Made by a program: the position numbers and the translations under genes. A stretch of DNA of 64,000 bases from the NCBI RefSeq assembly GCF_001625215.2, contig NC_030381.2, positions 40,174,689-40,238,688 on the forward strand. The letters are read 5' to 3'. Origin of the DNA: Daucus carota subsp. sativus. Taxonomy: Eukaryota > Streptophyta > Magnoliopsida > Apiales > Apiaceae. Positions within the stretch are counted from its first letter, which is position 1. The number at the start of each line of letters is the position of its first letter. Of the stretch, positions 1 through 10,422 are shown piece after piece. Under the pieces are notes generated by a model. That model worked only from the letters and a program-made list of their open reading frames with translations. It did no database searches and was not told the origin of the DNA.

Positions 1-1426
1 CATACATTTTACAGATTTTTAAGAACCAATTTAATATTACCTTATAGGTTTCCCGCTCAATTGATATAAATAACCTATAAAACTAGTTGTAGAAAGCCTA
101 TTTTCTGGATACAATAGCTAACTTGTATCTAACAGATTAATACTATAATTGGTTTACTTTCATAAACCCACAAACATAGATATCACAAAATAGTAACATC
201 AAACAATCAAGCAACATTCACACACTTCAAACCCGAACACATAAAATGCAACACCATTATCATAGTACACACAATCACGCAACTGTCCGTACTAAACGAT
301 GCACACACAGTAGTAGTAGGTGGTGGGATTAAGATTTTGTGCATAGACATACCTCATAACCTTCCATTAAGCTTGGAACCCTTGAACACAGTAGCAATAG
401 GAGGACGGTAGGAAGAACCCTTCGATTTTCTCCTCTCCCTTGCTTCCGATTAGCCCCAGTGGTAGTAGAGTGGTAGAACGTGGGAAGGGTTTTTCAAATC
501 ATTTGAAATGAAAATTTGTTCTGAAACTAATTTTTGAAAATTTGACGATATTCATATAAAAATTAAAAAAATTAATCAATAATGTATTATCAAAGAGTGA
601 AGGGATTAAATAAGAATGAACATATTATTATTTTGTACATAAATTTAATATTATATGATATTATCTTATTAAATCACACATAAATTTCATGAATAACTAT
701 AAGTGCTAATATTTCAGGAGCACAAGATATCAATTCTTAAGTTGTTTCGATCCGAACATAGATAGCTTCTTAATGGGAAAAAAAAAAACAACTAATATCA
801 AAAATAAATTATGTTATACATATATAATAAAATAAAAAATTTAATAATTAAAATATCTTTGATTTAATACAATTTGACATATTCTTAATTCACGATATCA
901 TCTATTCACATCACAAAATAAAAATAAAACGACTAACGGAATCTTCGTCAGAAATAAGTAGGCACATGTTTATACTTTTTTAATGAACAAAGTAAATTTT
1001 TCAAAAATATATTTTTGATTCAATTAATAGAAATAAGATTATATTTTTTAATATATAATATTATATAATATATACCTAAATCTAGACATCTTCCATTGAT
1101 AGTATAAAATGAAAATAATGTAGAAGTTGTAAGCAAGCAAAATTCTTACACCATATATATCGTGAAAATAATTCATTTTCAAGATTAAAAACATATATGT
1201 ATAGGCAATTTTCATTTACATTAATAATATACAAATTCAAAATATTATAAAATAGGTAATTCAAAAATTCATTAACTAATAATATAAAATAAAAATATTA
1301 TACTTTGGGCACAATTTACAAAAAGTAAGATAGAACTAAAAAAAATCTCTATTTTTTAAAAAAATAAGAAAAATAAAAAAATACATCTGCAACTACTTTC
1401 AGGGATGGATTTTCGCAATTAACAGA
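1..1426. other. AT-rich intergenic sequence
   Basis: Apart from the possible exon at 353-480, this stretch is strongly AT-rich with homopolymer runs. The reading frames in it are short and show no protein-like composition. I see no RNA gene or clear repeat boundary. Confidence 0.6.
353..480 (-). other. Possible 5' exon of a minus-strand gene
   Basis: On the minus strand a less AT-rich stretch leads to an ATG at 367 that encodes M-E-G-Y-E and is followed directly by a good splice donor (gag|gtatgt, donor at 352). This could be the first coding exon of a gene running off the left edge of the window. No downstream exon is visible in bases 1-350 and I do not recognise the peptide, so this is weak support only. 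Confidence 0.2.
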
Positions 1427-1740
1427 TCACTACGACGACATTTGGTCGCTCATAATCTTAGTCGTAGATGTGGTGCAGCAAAAATCTCTTTTGGAGGGAA
1501 AATATAAAGTATGAACAATTAGAGATCAAAAGCGGTCACTAAGTTTTTGGTGATGTGGCGCATTTAGCGACGGATTACGGTTGCCACCAAAGAAGTATTT
1601 GGTGACAAAATTGATGTCCATTTTCCCTCTAATTATTTGGGAGGCAATATTTTAATGTGACGACTTCACCATTATTTTCGGTCGTTGATACGGTATTAGC
1701 GACAAACTTATTTGTTGTCGCAAAAGACCGTCACTGTTGA
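1427..1740. mobile_element. CACTA (En/Spm-like) terminal fragment
   Basis: The segment begins with CACTACGACGACATTTGG and then carries many short GTCGC / GCGAC motifs in both orientations (around 1430-1470, 1533, 1563, 1658, 1677, 1695 and 1718). A CACTA start followed by clustered subterminal GCGAC-type repeats is the usual layout of an En/Spm-type transposon end. The opposite terminus is not visible, so this is a fragment. The family call is inferred from motif pattern only. Confidence 0.45.
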
Positions 1741-2099
1741 TCAAATTTTTTACGAGCAGCTTTGCGAGGCAGAAGTCTTCATATGTAGGACTTTCTTTGA
1801 TGGTTCATGTAAGCTTGGGTCTCTCATTCGGGCCCTCTTGGGACACTCTGTGAGCCAATGCGTAGAAGCTTGGGCTTTATTAACGTGGCTCATTTGTCGA
1901 GTCTGTACATGGATATCACTGAGTCTATTGGCTCGCTGATAATATTGGTTCACTAAATTTATTTTAAGGTTTTTGTTCTTGTTGAAAATGGAGTCGGTAT
2001 CACACTTCATGTTGACATATTTGCTGTTTATTTGATATATGATCTCGATTGGAAGCAATACATTGAAGATTATCATAACCTGACAATATTATATGAAAC

Positions 2100-2336
2100 G
2101 TGGAAGTACGAATTTTATCCAATGACAAATCAAGCGTATTAGACGTTTTTACTAGCATACAATTGAGATTTGGAAGATGTATGGTATTCTTATTGCTAAC
2201 GAAAATCTGAGAAAAAAAAGGAAGAAACGTGGACATAGAGGCCAAAGACAACTTTAAAACTTGTGGGAGATGCGTTCAAGAAGGTCACACAAGACGCAGT
2301 TGTCGATGCTCATACCATGGACAATAATTTTAAAAT
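2100..2336 (+). pseudogene. Transposon protein relic with a CCHC zinc knuckle
   Basis: Around 2252-2310 the plus strand encodes a C-x2-C-x4-H-x4-C pattern (C-G-R-C, G-H, then R-S-C), preceded by a lysine/arginine-rich stretch and an in-frame stop. Such zinc knuckles occur at the C-terminus of MuDR-type transposases and in retroelement Gag proteins. The frame is interrupted by stops, so it is a relic. It lies just left of a long-TIR Mutator-like element, but whether the two belong together is not shown. Confidence 0.35.
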
Positions 2337-2344
2337 AATTATAA

Positions 2345-3682
2345 GAGTAATTAGCACTTTGTACCCTTTAACTTTGGTCGTTTTTGCGATATGGTCTCGA
2401 ACTTTGAATTTTAGCAAAGTGCATCCCATAACTTATGAATTTCAATCAGATTGCACCCCTTTGACTAACTTTCATAAAAAACTAACGGTAAACTTTAACG
2501 GCGGAAGGTTTTAACTTTGTAATTAGCACTTTGCACCAATCAACTTTTGTCATTTTTTCGATTTGGTCTCATATTTTTATATGTCGGCAGAATGCAACCT
2601 CCAACATAAAAAATTTAATCATTTTACAAACTTTTAACGAATTTCCGTCAAATATTAACATTTAACATTAAATGGCACGGATAAAACCGAATTATTATTT
2701 AATTTTAACAGATGACGTTAGATATATTGGATATATTAGTAATTAAACAATAATTATCTTTAATTTTAACAGACAAATACGCAACAATAGAAAGAAAAAA
2801 AAATATATGTGAAGGTAGGGGATTCTTAAACGAAAACAGGAGGTTGTATCACTGCTTTTGTTAACAAGAAACAAAGGAAATGGGTTTGGTGTTTAATAAT
2901 CCAAAACTAAACTGGTGAATTAAAGAACAGGGCTACCAAACATATTATTAAACGCTAGCTTTTTTTATAATTTTTTAAATCACTACTTTGCAATTTAAAT
3001 AATAAAATTAAAATATAATGATTTTGGAATCTTTTAAGTATAAAATCCCACACAAATTTGAAATTAAAGAACAAGATAAGAGAATGCAAAAAGGAAATCT
3101 TTATTAAAGTGAACAAGTGTTTACAAATTTTACCCGTGCCATTTAACGTTAAATGTCGAATTTTTACGTTCACCGTTTGCACGCATTTTGAAACTCTTAT
3201 CAAATATAGTTTCATAACTTCTTTCTAATATTTTTTTCTGAATAAATATTAAAACATCAAATTTTTATTCAGAGAATTTTTTTAAAAAAGATATTATGGA
3301 ACTATACTTTAAATGAGCATTGAAAAGCATGCCAAAGGGTAACGTAAAGAAAGGAGGGGGGACAGAGGGAGTAATATTTGACAGGATTCATTAAAAGGCT
3401 GTAAAATAATTAAATTTTTTATGTTGGGGGATGCATTCTGGCGATATATAAAAATATTGAACCGAATCGAAAAACGACAAAAGTTGATGGGTGCAAAGTG
3501 CTAATTACGAAATTCAAACTTTATGTCTTTAACATTGACCGTTAGTTTTTGACGGAAATTAGTCAAATGGGTGCAATCTGATTGGAATTCATAAGTTATG
3601 GGATGCACTTTGTTATAATTCAAAGTTTGAGAGCAAATCGCAAAAACGACCAAAGTTAATGGATGCAAAGTGCTAATTACTC
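2345..3682. mobile_element. Long-TIR Mutator-like element (non-autonomous)
   Basis: The ends are long inverted repeats that start GAGTAATTAGCACTTTG at the left and end with its complement at 3682. The two arms match for about 350 bp: roughly 2345-2700 against 3682 back to 3133, once the Stowaway-like insertion in the right arm is skipped. Flanking 9-bp direct repeats are TAATTATAA (2336-2344) and TAATTATAT (3683-3691), matching at 8 of 9 bases. Long TIRs with a 9-bp duplication are the hallmark of Mutator-like elements. No transposase is encoded between the arms. Confidence 0.75.
3158..3371. mobile_element. Stowaway-like MITE nested in the right MULE arm
   Basis: The right arm of the 2345-3682 element is interrupted by a block ending GGGACAGAGGGAG followed by TA, the typical Stowaway terminus. 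Inside it are the sequences seen in other Stowaway copies of this window (GTTTGCACGCATTTTGA and an ATAGTTTCATAACTT-like block). The left terminus near 3158 is degraded. Comparison with the uninterrupted left arm near 2650 marks the insertion point. Confidence 0.55.
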
Positions 3683-3811
3683 TAATTATATTGTTGTATT
3701 TTAATTGTCAATCAAGTTTAATTTTACGTAAAAGTTGTTATGATGTAATATTCAAGAATTGTTAAATTTAATATTGGATTTTCATTTATTTACATGTTCA
3801 AATAAATATTA

Positions 3812-4073
3812 CTCCCTTTGTTTCATAATATATGTCAACTTTATAGAAAAAATTTTGTTTCAAAATACCTGTCCACTTCACCGTTTGATGTAAGTTTATA
3901 TTTCCAAAATCAACTCTCCTTCACATATTACAAATTTATATTTCCAAGATTAACCCTATATACCACATAGTATGTTCAATTAATAACTTAATACAACTCT
4001 GTTTTCTCAAAATTCACTTTTCTTAAATTATGTGATTTTTTGAAATTGGACATATAATTTGAAACGGATGGAG
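3812..4073. mobile_element. Stowaway-like MITE
   Basis: Inverted ends CTCCCTTTGTTTCATAAT and, at the right, GAAACGGATGGAG, with TA on both sides (3810-3811 and 4074-4075). This is the size and TA duplication expected of Stowaway elements. There is no coding capacity. Confidence 0.65.
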
Positions 4074-6262
4074 TAGTTAATAATTTATAATTATTATAAT
4101 ATTAAAATTAATTAAGTAAACGTAGAATCACCTTTTAAAAAATAATAAACTTAAATGACATATATGTAAAATTTAGAGAATTTGAAGATGGGTCCATTTT
4201 ATCATTTATTTATTCTGTAAGACGTAAAAGGTAGGCATTTCGGGGAGAAATGAATGGACTTAGGAAGTATTGGGAAAGAGCAACGGAAAATAGGGTATCC
4301 ATAATCGAAGAAGGGCGATATATGTGCAGCAATATTGAGCTGTCCCATTGACTGCTGTATTGGCAGGCATATATCGGTTACAAGAGCTACCTGGCACTTC
4401 CATACTTATCAAAACAGTTAAAACATTAGATTTTTCTGCACTTTGTTGTTTTTTCATGTGTTGGCCTGGGGATCTCATTTTCCCGGTTTCTTGGTCAATG
4501 ATCCACGTCTTATCAAGCACAAAGAACGAGCCAATAAGAAAAACCACAGTCCGTCAAAATCAAACAGCGTGTAATGGCCCAACGGGTTCAGCGTAATATC
4601 CCATAATACATGCATGTACACTATCTTCTTATAGTTCGCTCTGCGCTTCTTCCTTGTATACTTCTTGAATTTAGATTTTGTTGATTATTCAATGCATAGT
4701 GTACCATATTCACAATGCAAAAATTTATCTGTGGCTCAGATTTTTTCTGCATTGCAGGCATTGTCTCAGTCCCATACAAAAGGAAAAAAACGATTTGGCA
4801 TATAAAGGCCGGGGAACATGCCACTTCTTCCTTCCAAATTATTACATGCATCCAATTAATTTATATTCCTAAGATGATTGGAAAAAAAAAAACTAGCGGA
4901 ATTCATAGGCACGTAAATACACGAATCAGAACTTATGGGGTTTTCCCATTATCATAATATCCATCATTAATATCCAGAATATCACGATGAGAAAAAATGT
5001 TCCTAAATATCATTTTACTAACGCTGCACTGCGTAACGTTTTGAATATTTATAAAAAAACGCTACACCTTCTAATGTTTGTTAAGATTAAAAGACACTTG
5101 ATATGGCGTTTTGCTGGGGTTAAAACAACAAAACGCAACACGATCAAGCGTTTTATTTCAAAATAAAAATGCTAGATTATCCGGCGTTAATAACTGATAT
5201 TTGAAGTCATTTTTCCCAATTTTGTTATTAATTTGGACATTATTTATGTGTTTTGTTCCCGGGCCTTTTCCCGAACTAATGTCCTTGATCCGGAGTTTGA
5301 TATCATATTTTAGTGGACATACGTACATTACTGTTCCATAGTAATTGATATCGAGATCATGTGAAAAAGCTTAGAAACATTAGTGAGGGGAGTAAACTGA
5401 TCTGAGGGCCTAACTAGCTAAATAGTTAAAAGTATGTGCTAGACAAGATGAGATCTCTACAGATAAATGGTTTACAAACTTTGCCAAGAACATAAGAAGA
5501 ACAGGCGCTCGACTTTTTTGCTGTATACTTTAGTTATCAACCACAAAACAGTAGTGTGAGTTGAAAAGGTTTATTTGTGCGATCAAGAGGGACCAGGGAG
5601 TAAAGCTGAGACACATTCGCATCTGCCAGAGAGATCAGACTTGATCATTTGGAGGAGAGTATCTTTGTGTGTGTTTCATATATGTTAATGAATAAATATT
5701 CTACTTCAAGCAGAATCCAAAGCAACCTACTCTCCGAAATATCGCACAGTAGTATGTGACAGTATTAGCTTTAAAGCATACCCATGGTCCCTAAAAGTCC
5801 CCACTCTCCTACTCTATTCTTTAATCAGTTATAATCTGCAGACAAGTCATTCGATAATCTGGTAATCATTTTTGTTACTATGTAAGTACTGAAAAAATAA
5901 ATCAACCATACTTTTCTCCAACCGTCGTCAGAGATTTCATTGATTTTCACCGATGAAAAGCTCCGAATCAGTTTATTTCTCTTGATTTGTTCTCGTTTTC
6001 TCAATAATATTCCCCACTGGATCCGTTCCAAATCTTAGATCTACTCAATTTTCAAGATTTTGATTTGCTGATAAATTAATTGATATGAGTCAATGACGAG
6101 TTAGCGACTTTGATTCAATTTTAGTCATAACTCATGATTACATATATTCATATCCGATAAGGTAAGGATCGTGTGAATTGACCTCACGATAATGATATGA
6201 GTTTTTGAATTTTTTATTTAGTACTTTTTAATATATTTGTCTTATATGTCCTTTGTAGTTGG

Positions 6263-6263
<1 letters not shown>
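4074..6263. other. Intergenic, no gene recognised
   Basis: The open frames here (for example at 4260-4600 and 5825-6031) have no recognisable domain, and opposite-strand frames overlap them equally well. The 4240-4600 part is less AT-rich than its surroundings and could be an old gene remnant, but I cannot assign a family. Confidence 0.5.

Positions 6264-6320
<57 letters not shown>
6264..6320. repeat. (TA)n microsatellite
   Basis: An uninterrupted TA dinucleotide run of about 28 units. Open frames crossing it encode only alternating Tyr-Ile and are not genes. Confidence 0.95.
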
Positions 6321-6325
<5 letters not shown>

Positions 6326-8514
6326 TATTGAATTATATGATTCGTTTATAACTAGATTTATAAGGTTTGTTGTATCTTTAGTTTTAATTATGTGCCTCTG
6401 TCGAGAGAGTGACATAGTTGATGGCTTTTTGATCATATATTGCGATTATGTTTATCGTTTATTAACGATTATGTCATTTTAAATGACTTTTGTTCTGGTA
6501 CTTGGCATAATCTTTCATGCTTAATTCTTTCTTTTTTTTCCCTCCTTTTTTTCTCCTTTTTTATTGTTTCCTCTCCACGGATTTTTGTCTTTCATTGAGG
6601 TTTTCTTTTCGGTCATTAAATTTTATTGGCTAAATTTCTGGGGTCGTGGATTTTACTTTTCTTTCGAGTGTTTTTTTTTCAGACATCAAAATTTTTATCA
6701 AATTTTTGTGGGGTTTTTCAACATGTCCTTTAATTAGATGAAAATTTTTTATGTATGAAAGAAGCTCTCCGATCATTTCGGTATTGTATTTCGGTACAAT
6801 TCACTCACGTGAAAGTCTTATGACAAAAAAAATACTACTGAAAAATTAATATTCTGCTAGTGGTCAATCTCTCATGTCATGTCATATAAAATAATTAAGG
6901 ACCTAACTATGCTTTATTTAAGTACCAAAGTGGAAAGAATTTAATCATCTGCCTGTGGTCCCGGCTCAATACCCGTGTAATACTAAATTATTAATTTCTT
7001 GGTATAAATTATTAATTTTCAAATATATTATTATATATAATATATAATATATATAAATAATAATTATAATATATAATTTATGATACAAAATAAAAACTAT
7101 ATATCAATATTTATCCATTAAGAATACTTGGCAAATTGCTAAAAAAAGTAATTTAATAAATAATAATTAAATAAAAATAAAACATTAATACAAGAATATA
7201 GTACTAATTTACATATAATGATAATATTAATTGTAACCGGCCTATAAATTTGTGACTTTTATCAACATAAATTAATAAATAGGGAAAATATATATTAGAA
7301 ATTTTAGTCTAACATATAATAGAAAAATAAAATAACTAGATATGTATAAATAATGAAGGACCTAACTATGCCTAATTAATAGAATGAGACCTAATCAGAA
7401 TGAAAAAGACAGAGTAATCATTGTTTACTCCCAATTATCATACAATTTGCAGACAGATCGCATTATTAACACGCTCATGTGCACTTCACAACTGAGTGAA
7501 CAAGTGAGTGTAATTTATGTTCACTTGATGAGAAAGCAATGTTAAAGTGATGCAAGATAAGCAATGTTGAAGTGATGTATGATAAATTGGCAAGTGTTGA
7601 ACCGACGCGAGAACAGCATTGCCTGATGCAGGATAAATGGGCAAGTGTGTAACCGGGGCGAGAAGAGCACTGCCAACGCTAAAATTTTGTAGCTAAAAAC
7701 TCTGTTGACGTGCAGGGTTTGTATTTAGATAAGATGAGCGTTAGGCTGAGCTTATTATTATTTATAGAGTATATAGCACTTTTTAACCTCCGGCTCATTA
7801 GCAAAGACTTCACTTTTTGAAATGTGATAGTTTATAACTTTAAGTTTAATTTGATTTTCCGTTTGTATCCTGGCTAACGGTTTGAGATGTAACAGTGCGT
7901 ATAAAATTTATGTATTATATTTTGAAATTATTTCTGAACACACACAATGATGTAAGAAAATTTAAAATAATTTTTAAAATATGTATTTATTTTAAAATAA
8001 GTTACATCATTTATGTAAAAAAAAAATTAATTTTTAGATTCTAAATCTAAATACATATTTAGATTTAAAAGGAATTTAAAAAATTATTGAGGAACTATAC
8101 TTTAAAGAAGTCTTAAAAAGCGTGAAAAAAAACGGAGAGAGTATATAATTAAGACTTTTTCTGAAAATGAGTGAAAGTTTTAATTAGAAAAAGTTCGTCA
8201 AATAACACCATAATTAGGTATCAGAATATTAACGAGATTTCTTGATGATTACCTAATAATTTTTCTCTATGAAATTTGGGGAAATGTTTTAATAATGATG
8301 CATTTTTATCCCAAAAAGGACTAATTAATAATATTGGATGAAAAGCATGTTAAGATAAATGAAGCCGATTCACGTAACTTTATAATATATAACTTACTTC
8401 AGAAAAATTATATTTAATATTCAAATATATGATTTATTGGAGAATACTAAAAAAATTAACAAGATGCAAAGTACTGCAGTCAGGCTCTAGACTCTACTTA
8501 ATTGTATACAGTAG
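6321..8514. other. AT-rich intergenic and TAC1 upstream region
   Basis: No gene is visible. Around 7470-7700 there are imperfect repeats of GCAAGTGTTGAACC / GATGCAGGATAAATGGGCAAG type. A degraded Stowaway-like end (AACGGAGAGAGTA, about 8131-8143) lies some 370 bp upstream of the TAC1-like TATA box. Confidence 0.5.
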
Positions 8515-8522
8515 TATAAATA
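8515..8522 (+). promoter_or_regulatory. TATA box of the TAC1-like gene
   Basis: TATAAATA lies 40 bp before the ATG at 8562. With usual plant spacing, transcription would start near 8545-8555, giving a 5' leader of only about 10-20 nt. Confidence 0.6.
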
Positions 8523-8561
8523 GAAGCAAGCTAGCTGAAGAGTGAAGACTCACACCAAACG

Positions 8562-10340
8562 ATGAAGGTAAGCAATCTTGATTCAATCAAATTAAATCAT
8601 ATGGAAACTGCATGCCCATACATTCTTTCTATAATCATAAAACTAATATGCACATCTTCATATGTTAATCAAATGCTTTATAGTTAATCCCTCTAGCATG
8701 TTTTATACAGATCTTCAACTGGGTGCACCGTAGATTCCATAACAAAGGTGAGCAGAGCATTGTTTGTTTAAATTTCATACAGATGTATCACAACTTGGTT
8801 ACTTAATTCTTTTCTCAGTCTCATTGTCACATTTTGTGAGTACAGACATGTGTGTAGTTGTTGCATGCATTAGACGTACGTTTTTCCTAGTTGAGTACTC
8901 AAATTGTAGCTTTAATTTTGTTGTGAAGATGAATCAAGTGAAAATGTGAAGATGGTCAAGGCAGAGCATGGCACGGGAGCTTTACTCGAACAAGTTGATG
9001 TTATTCAAGACTGGGGACAAGGAATTCTCGCTATTGGTACTTTTGGTTATGATCCATCACCTAATGATTTCAATCAACAAGTGCAGATGTTCCATATGTT
9101 TGAAAATGAAGATGAATTAGAATTATTAGAAGAAGAAGGCGAAAAGGAAGATGGTGTAGAAGGAGAAAATAAAATTTGTGATCATGACCAAGGAAGAGAA
9201 CTTAATCCTTTGGTGCTTAAGGCATCCAAACATGGCTTTAGTAACGAAGACAATGTTTGTGATCATGATCAAAATGCTATAAAATCCGAGATCACAATAT
9301 TGTCAGTGGATGATGTGGAGAATTCAGAGTGCGTTGTGAGAGAGGTTTACGAGAAAAAAGAGAGAACTACCCTTGCAGATTTGTTCATGGCAGATTCTGA
9401 TGAGTATAAAGATCAAGGAGAAGTAGTCAATAAGCCAAAATCCATAAAGAAAGCTGAGGGTGCAGAAAATTCAAAGTTCAAACTCCCCTTTGCGAAGAAG
9501 TTTATTCCTCTAATGAAGCAGGATAATTCATGTTCGAGTTCCCATCCGTGTGGGATAAAGAAGATACACAAGGTGAGTTTAGGGGACAAAGTTTTATTTT
9601 TACAAATTACAAGGTATCATGAGTACACTATAACTCATTAACAGCTAACTGAAATGAGATAGACAGCTTCGCAACTTTGGAGCTAGCTAATCATACGATA
9701 CTTTGTATGTACGCAGATGATGAGGAGGATGTTGAAGAAAAAGGTACATCCAGAGCTTGAGAGCAAAAGGCAAAAGCCATTCAAGTACGGTGGAAATGAA
9801 GTCATGGAGATGGCATCTCTACTTCAAACTCAAGGTATGTTTCCATTCTTCTAAAAGTTAGCATTTCTGACTTCCAAATTCTGACTTAAAAAACCTAAAA
9901 GAAGCACTTCTGCTTCTTTTGCCAAACACTACGTAAAAAGTAGAATCAACTTAAAGTGCTAAAAGAAGCCCAGAAGCACTTATAGTAAGCGTTGTCAAAC
10001 AGCCCAATAATTTGCTTTGTGCCTGCTTAATGTACACACTTGTTGTTAGGTAGGTATGTTAATCTGATTACAACAAAGTGTAGCTACTAAATTATGTTGT
10101 GATTTTTGAAGCTAGCTAGAGTACCCACAAACACGAACCTATGATGTATGTTCCCACAAAATACTAAGAAATAGGATGGTTCCAATGATAAAATTACAAA
10201 TATTCTAGTTGTATCTTTCTTGTTTTATCTCGCTCCATATATGCTTCGAATCTCATGATTAACATATACTGTATGTTAGTATCTTACTAACACCTATACA
10301 CTCATTTTTATCTATTGCAGATGCAATTATTTGCCCGTGA
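8562..10340 (+). CDS. TAC1: TILLER ANGLE CONTROL 1-like protein (IGT family)
   Basis: Five exons: 8562-8567, 8711-8747, 8929-9572, 9717-9834 and 10321-10340, encoding 274 aa. All introns are GT-AG and all phases join. The N-terminus reads MKIFNWVHRRF, the signature of TAC1 (region I of the IGT family). The family motif GILAIGTFG is at residues 46-54. The middle is acidic and poorly conserved. A basic block near the C-terminus (KKIHK then MMRRMLKKKVHPEL) matches a conserved IGT region. The protein ends DAIICP and lacks the C-terminal EAR-like motif of LAZY proteins, as TAC1 members do. TAC1 promotes wide branch or tiller angles and opposes LAZY-controlled gravitropic growth. The tiny two-codon first exon is typical of the family and easily missed. 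The length is close to that of known TAC1 proteins. Confidence in the family is high; orthology is inferred. Confidence 0.9.
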
Positions 10341-10416
10341 GGATATATATTTATAAGTTACAGACACTGTTTGGTATTAAGTGTTGTCAGATACATCTAT
10401 CTTTGTGTCCTCTTAC

Positions 10417-10422
10417 AATAAA
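10417..10422 (+). terminator. Poly(A) signal of the TAC1-like gene
   Basis: A canonical AATAAA lies 77 bp after the stop codon, followed by a T/G-rich stretch. This fits plant 3' end formation. Confidence 0.5.

Noticed and set aside
6237-6482. 81-codon frame over the TA repeat
   Set aside because: Mostly Tyr-Ile repeats from the microsatellite.
8764-8949. Open frame overlapping the second TAC1 intron
   Set aside because: It is intronic: exon 2 ends at 8747 and exon 3 begins at 8929 in another frame that matches the TAC1 protein.
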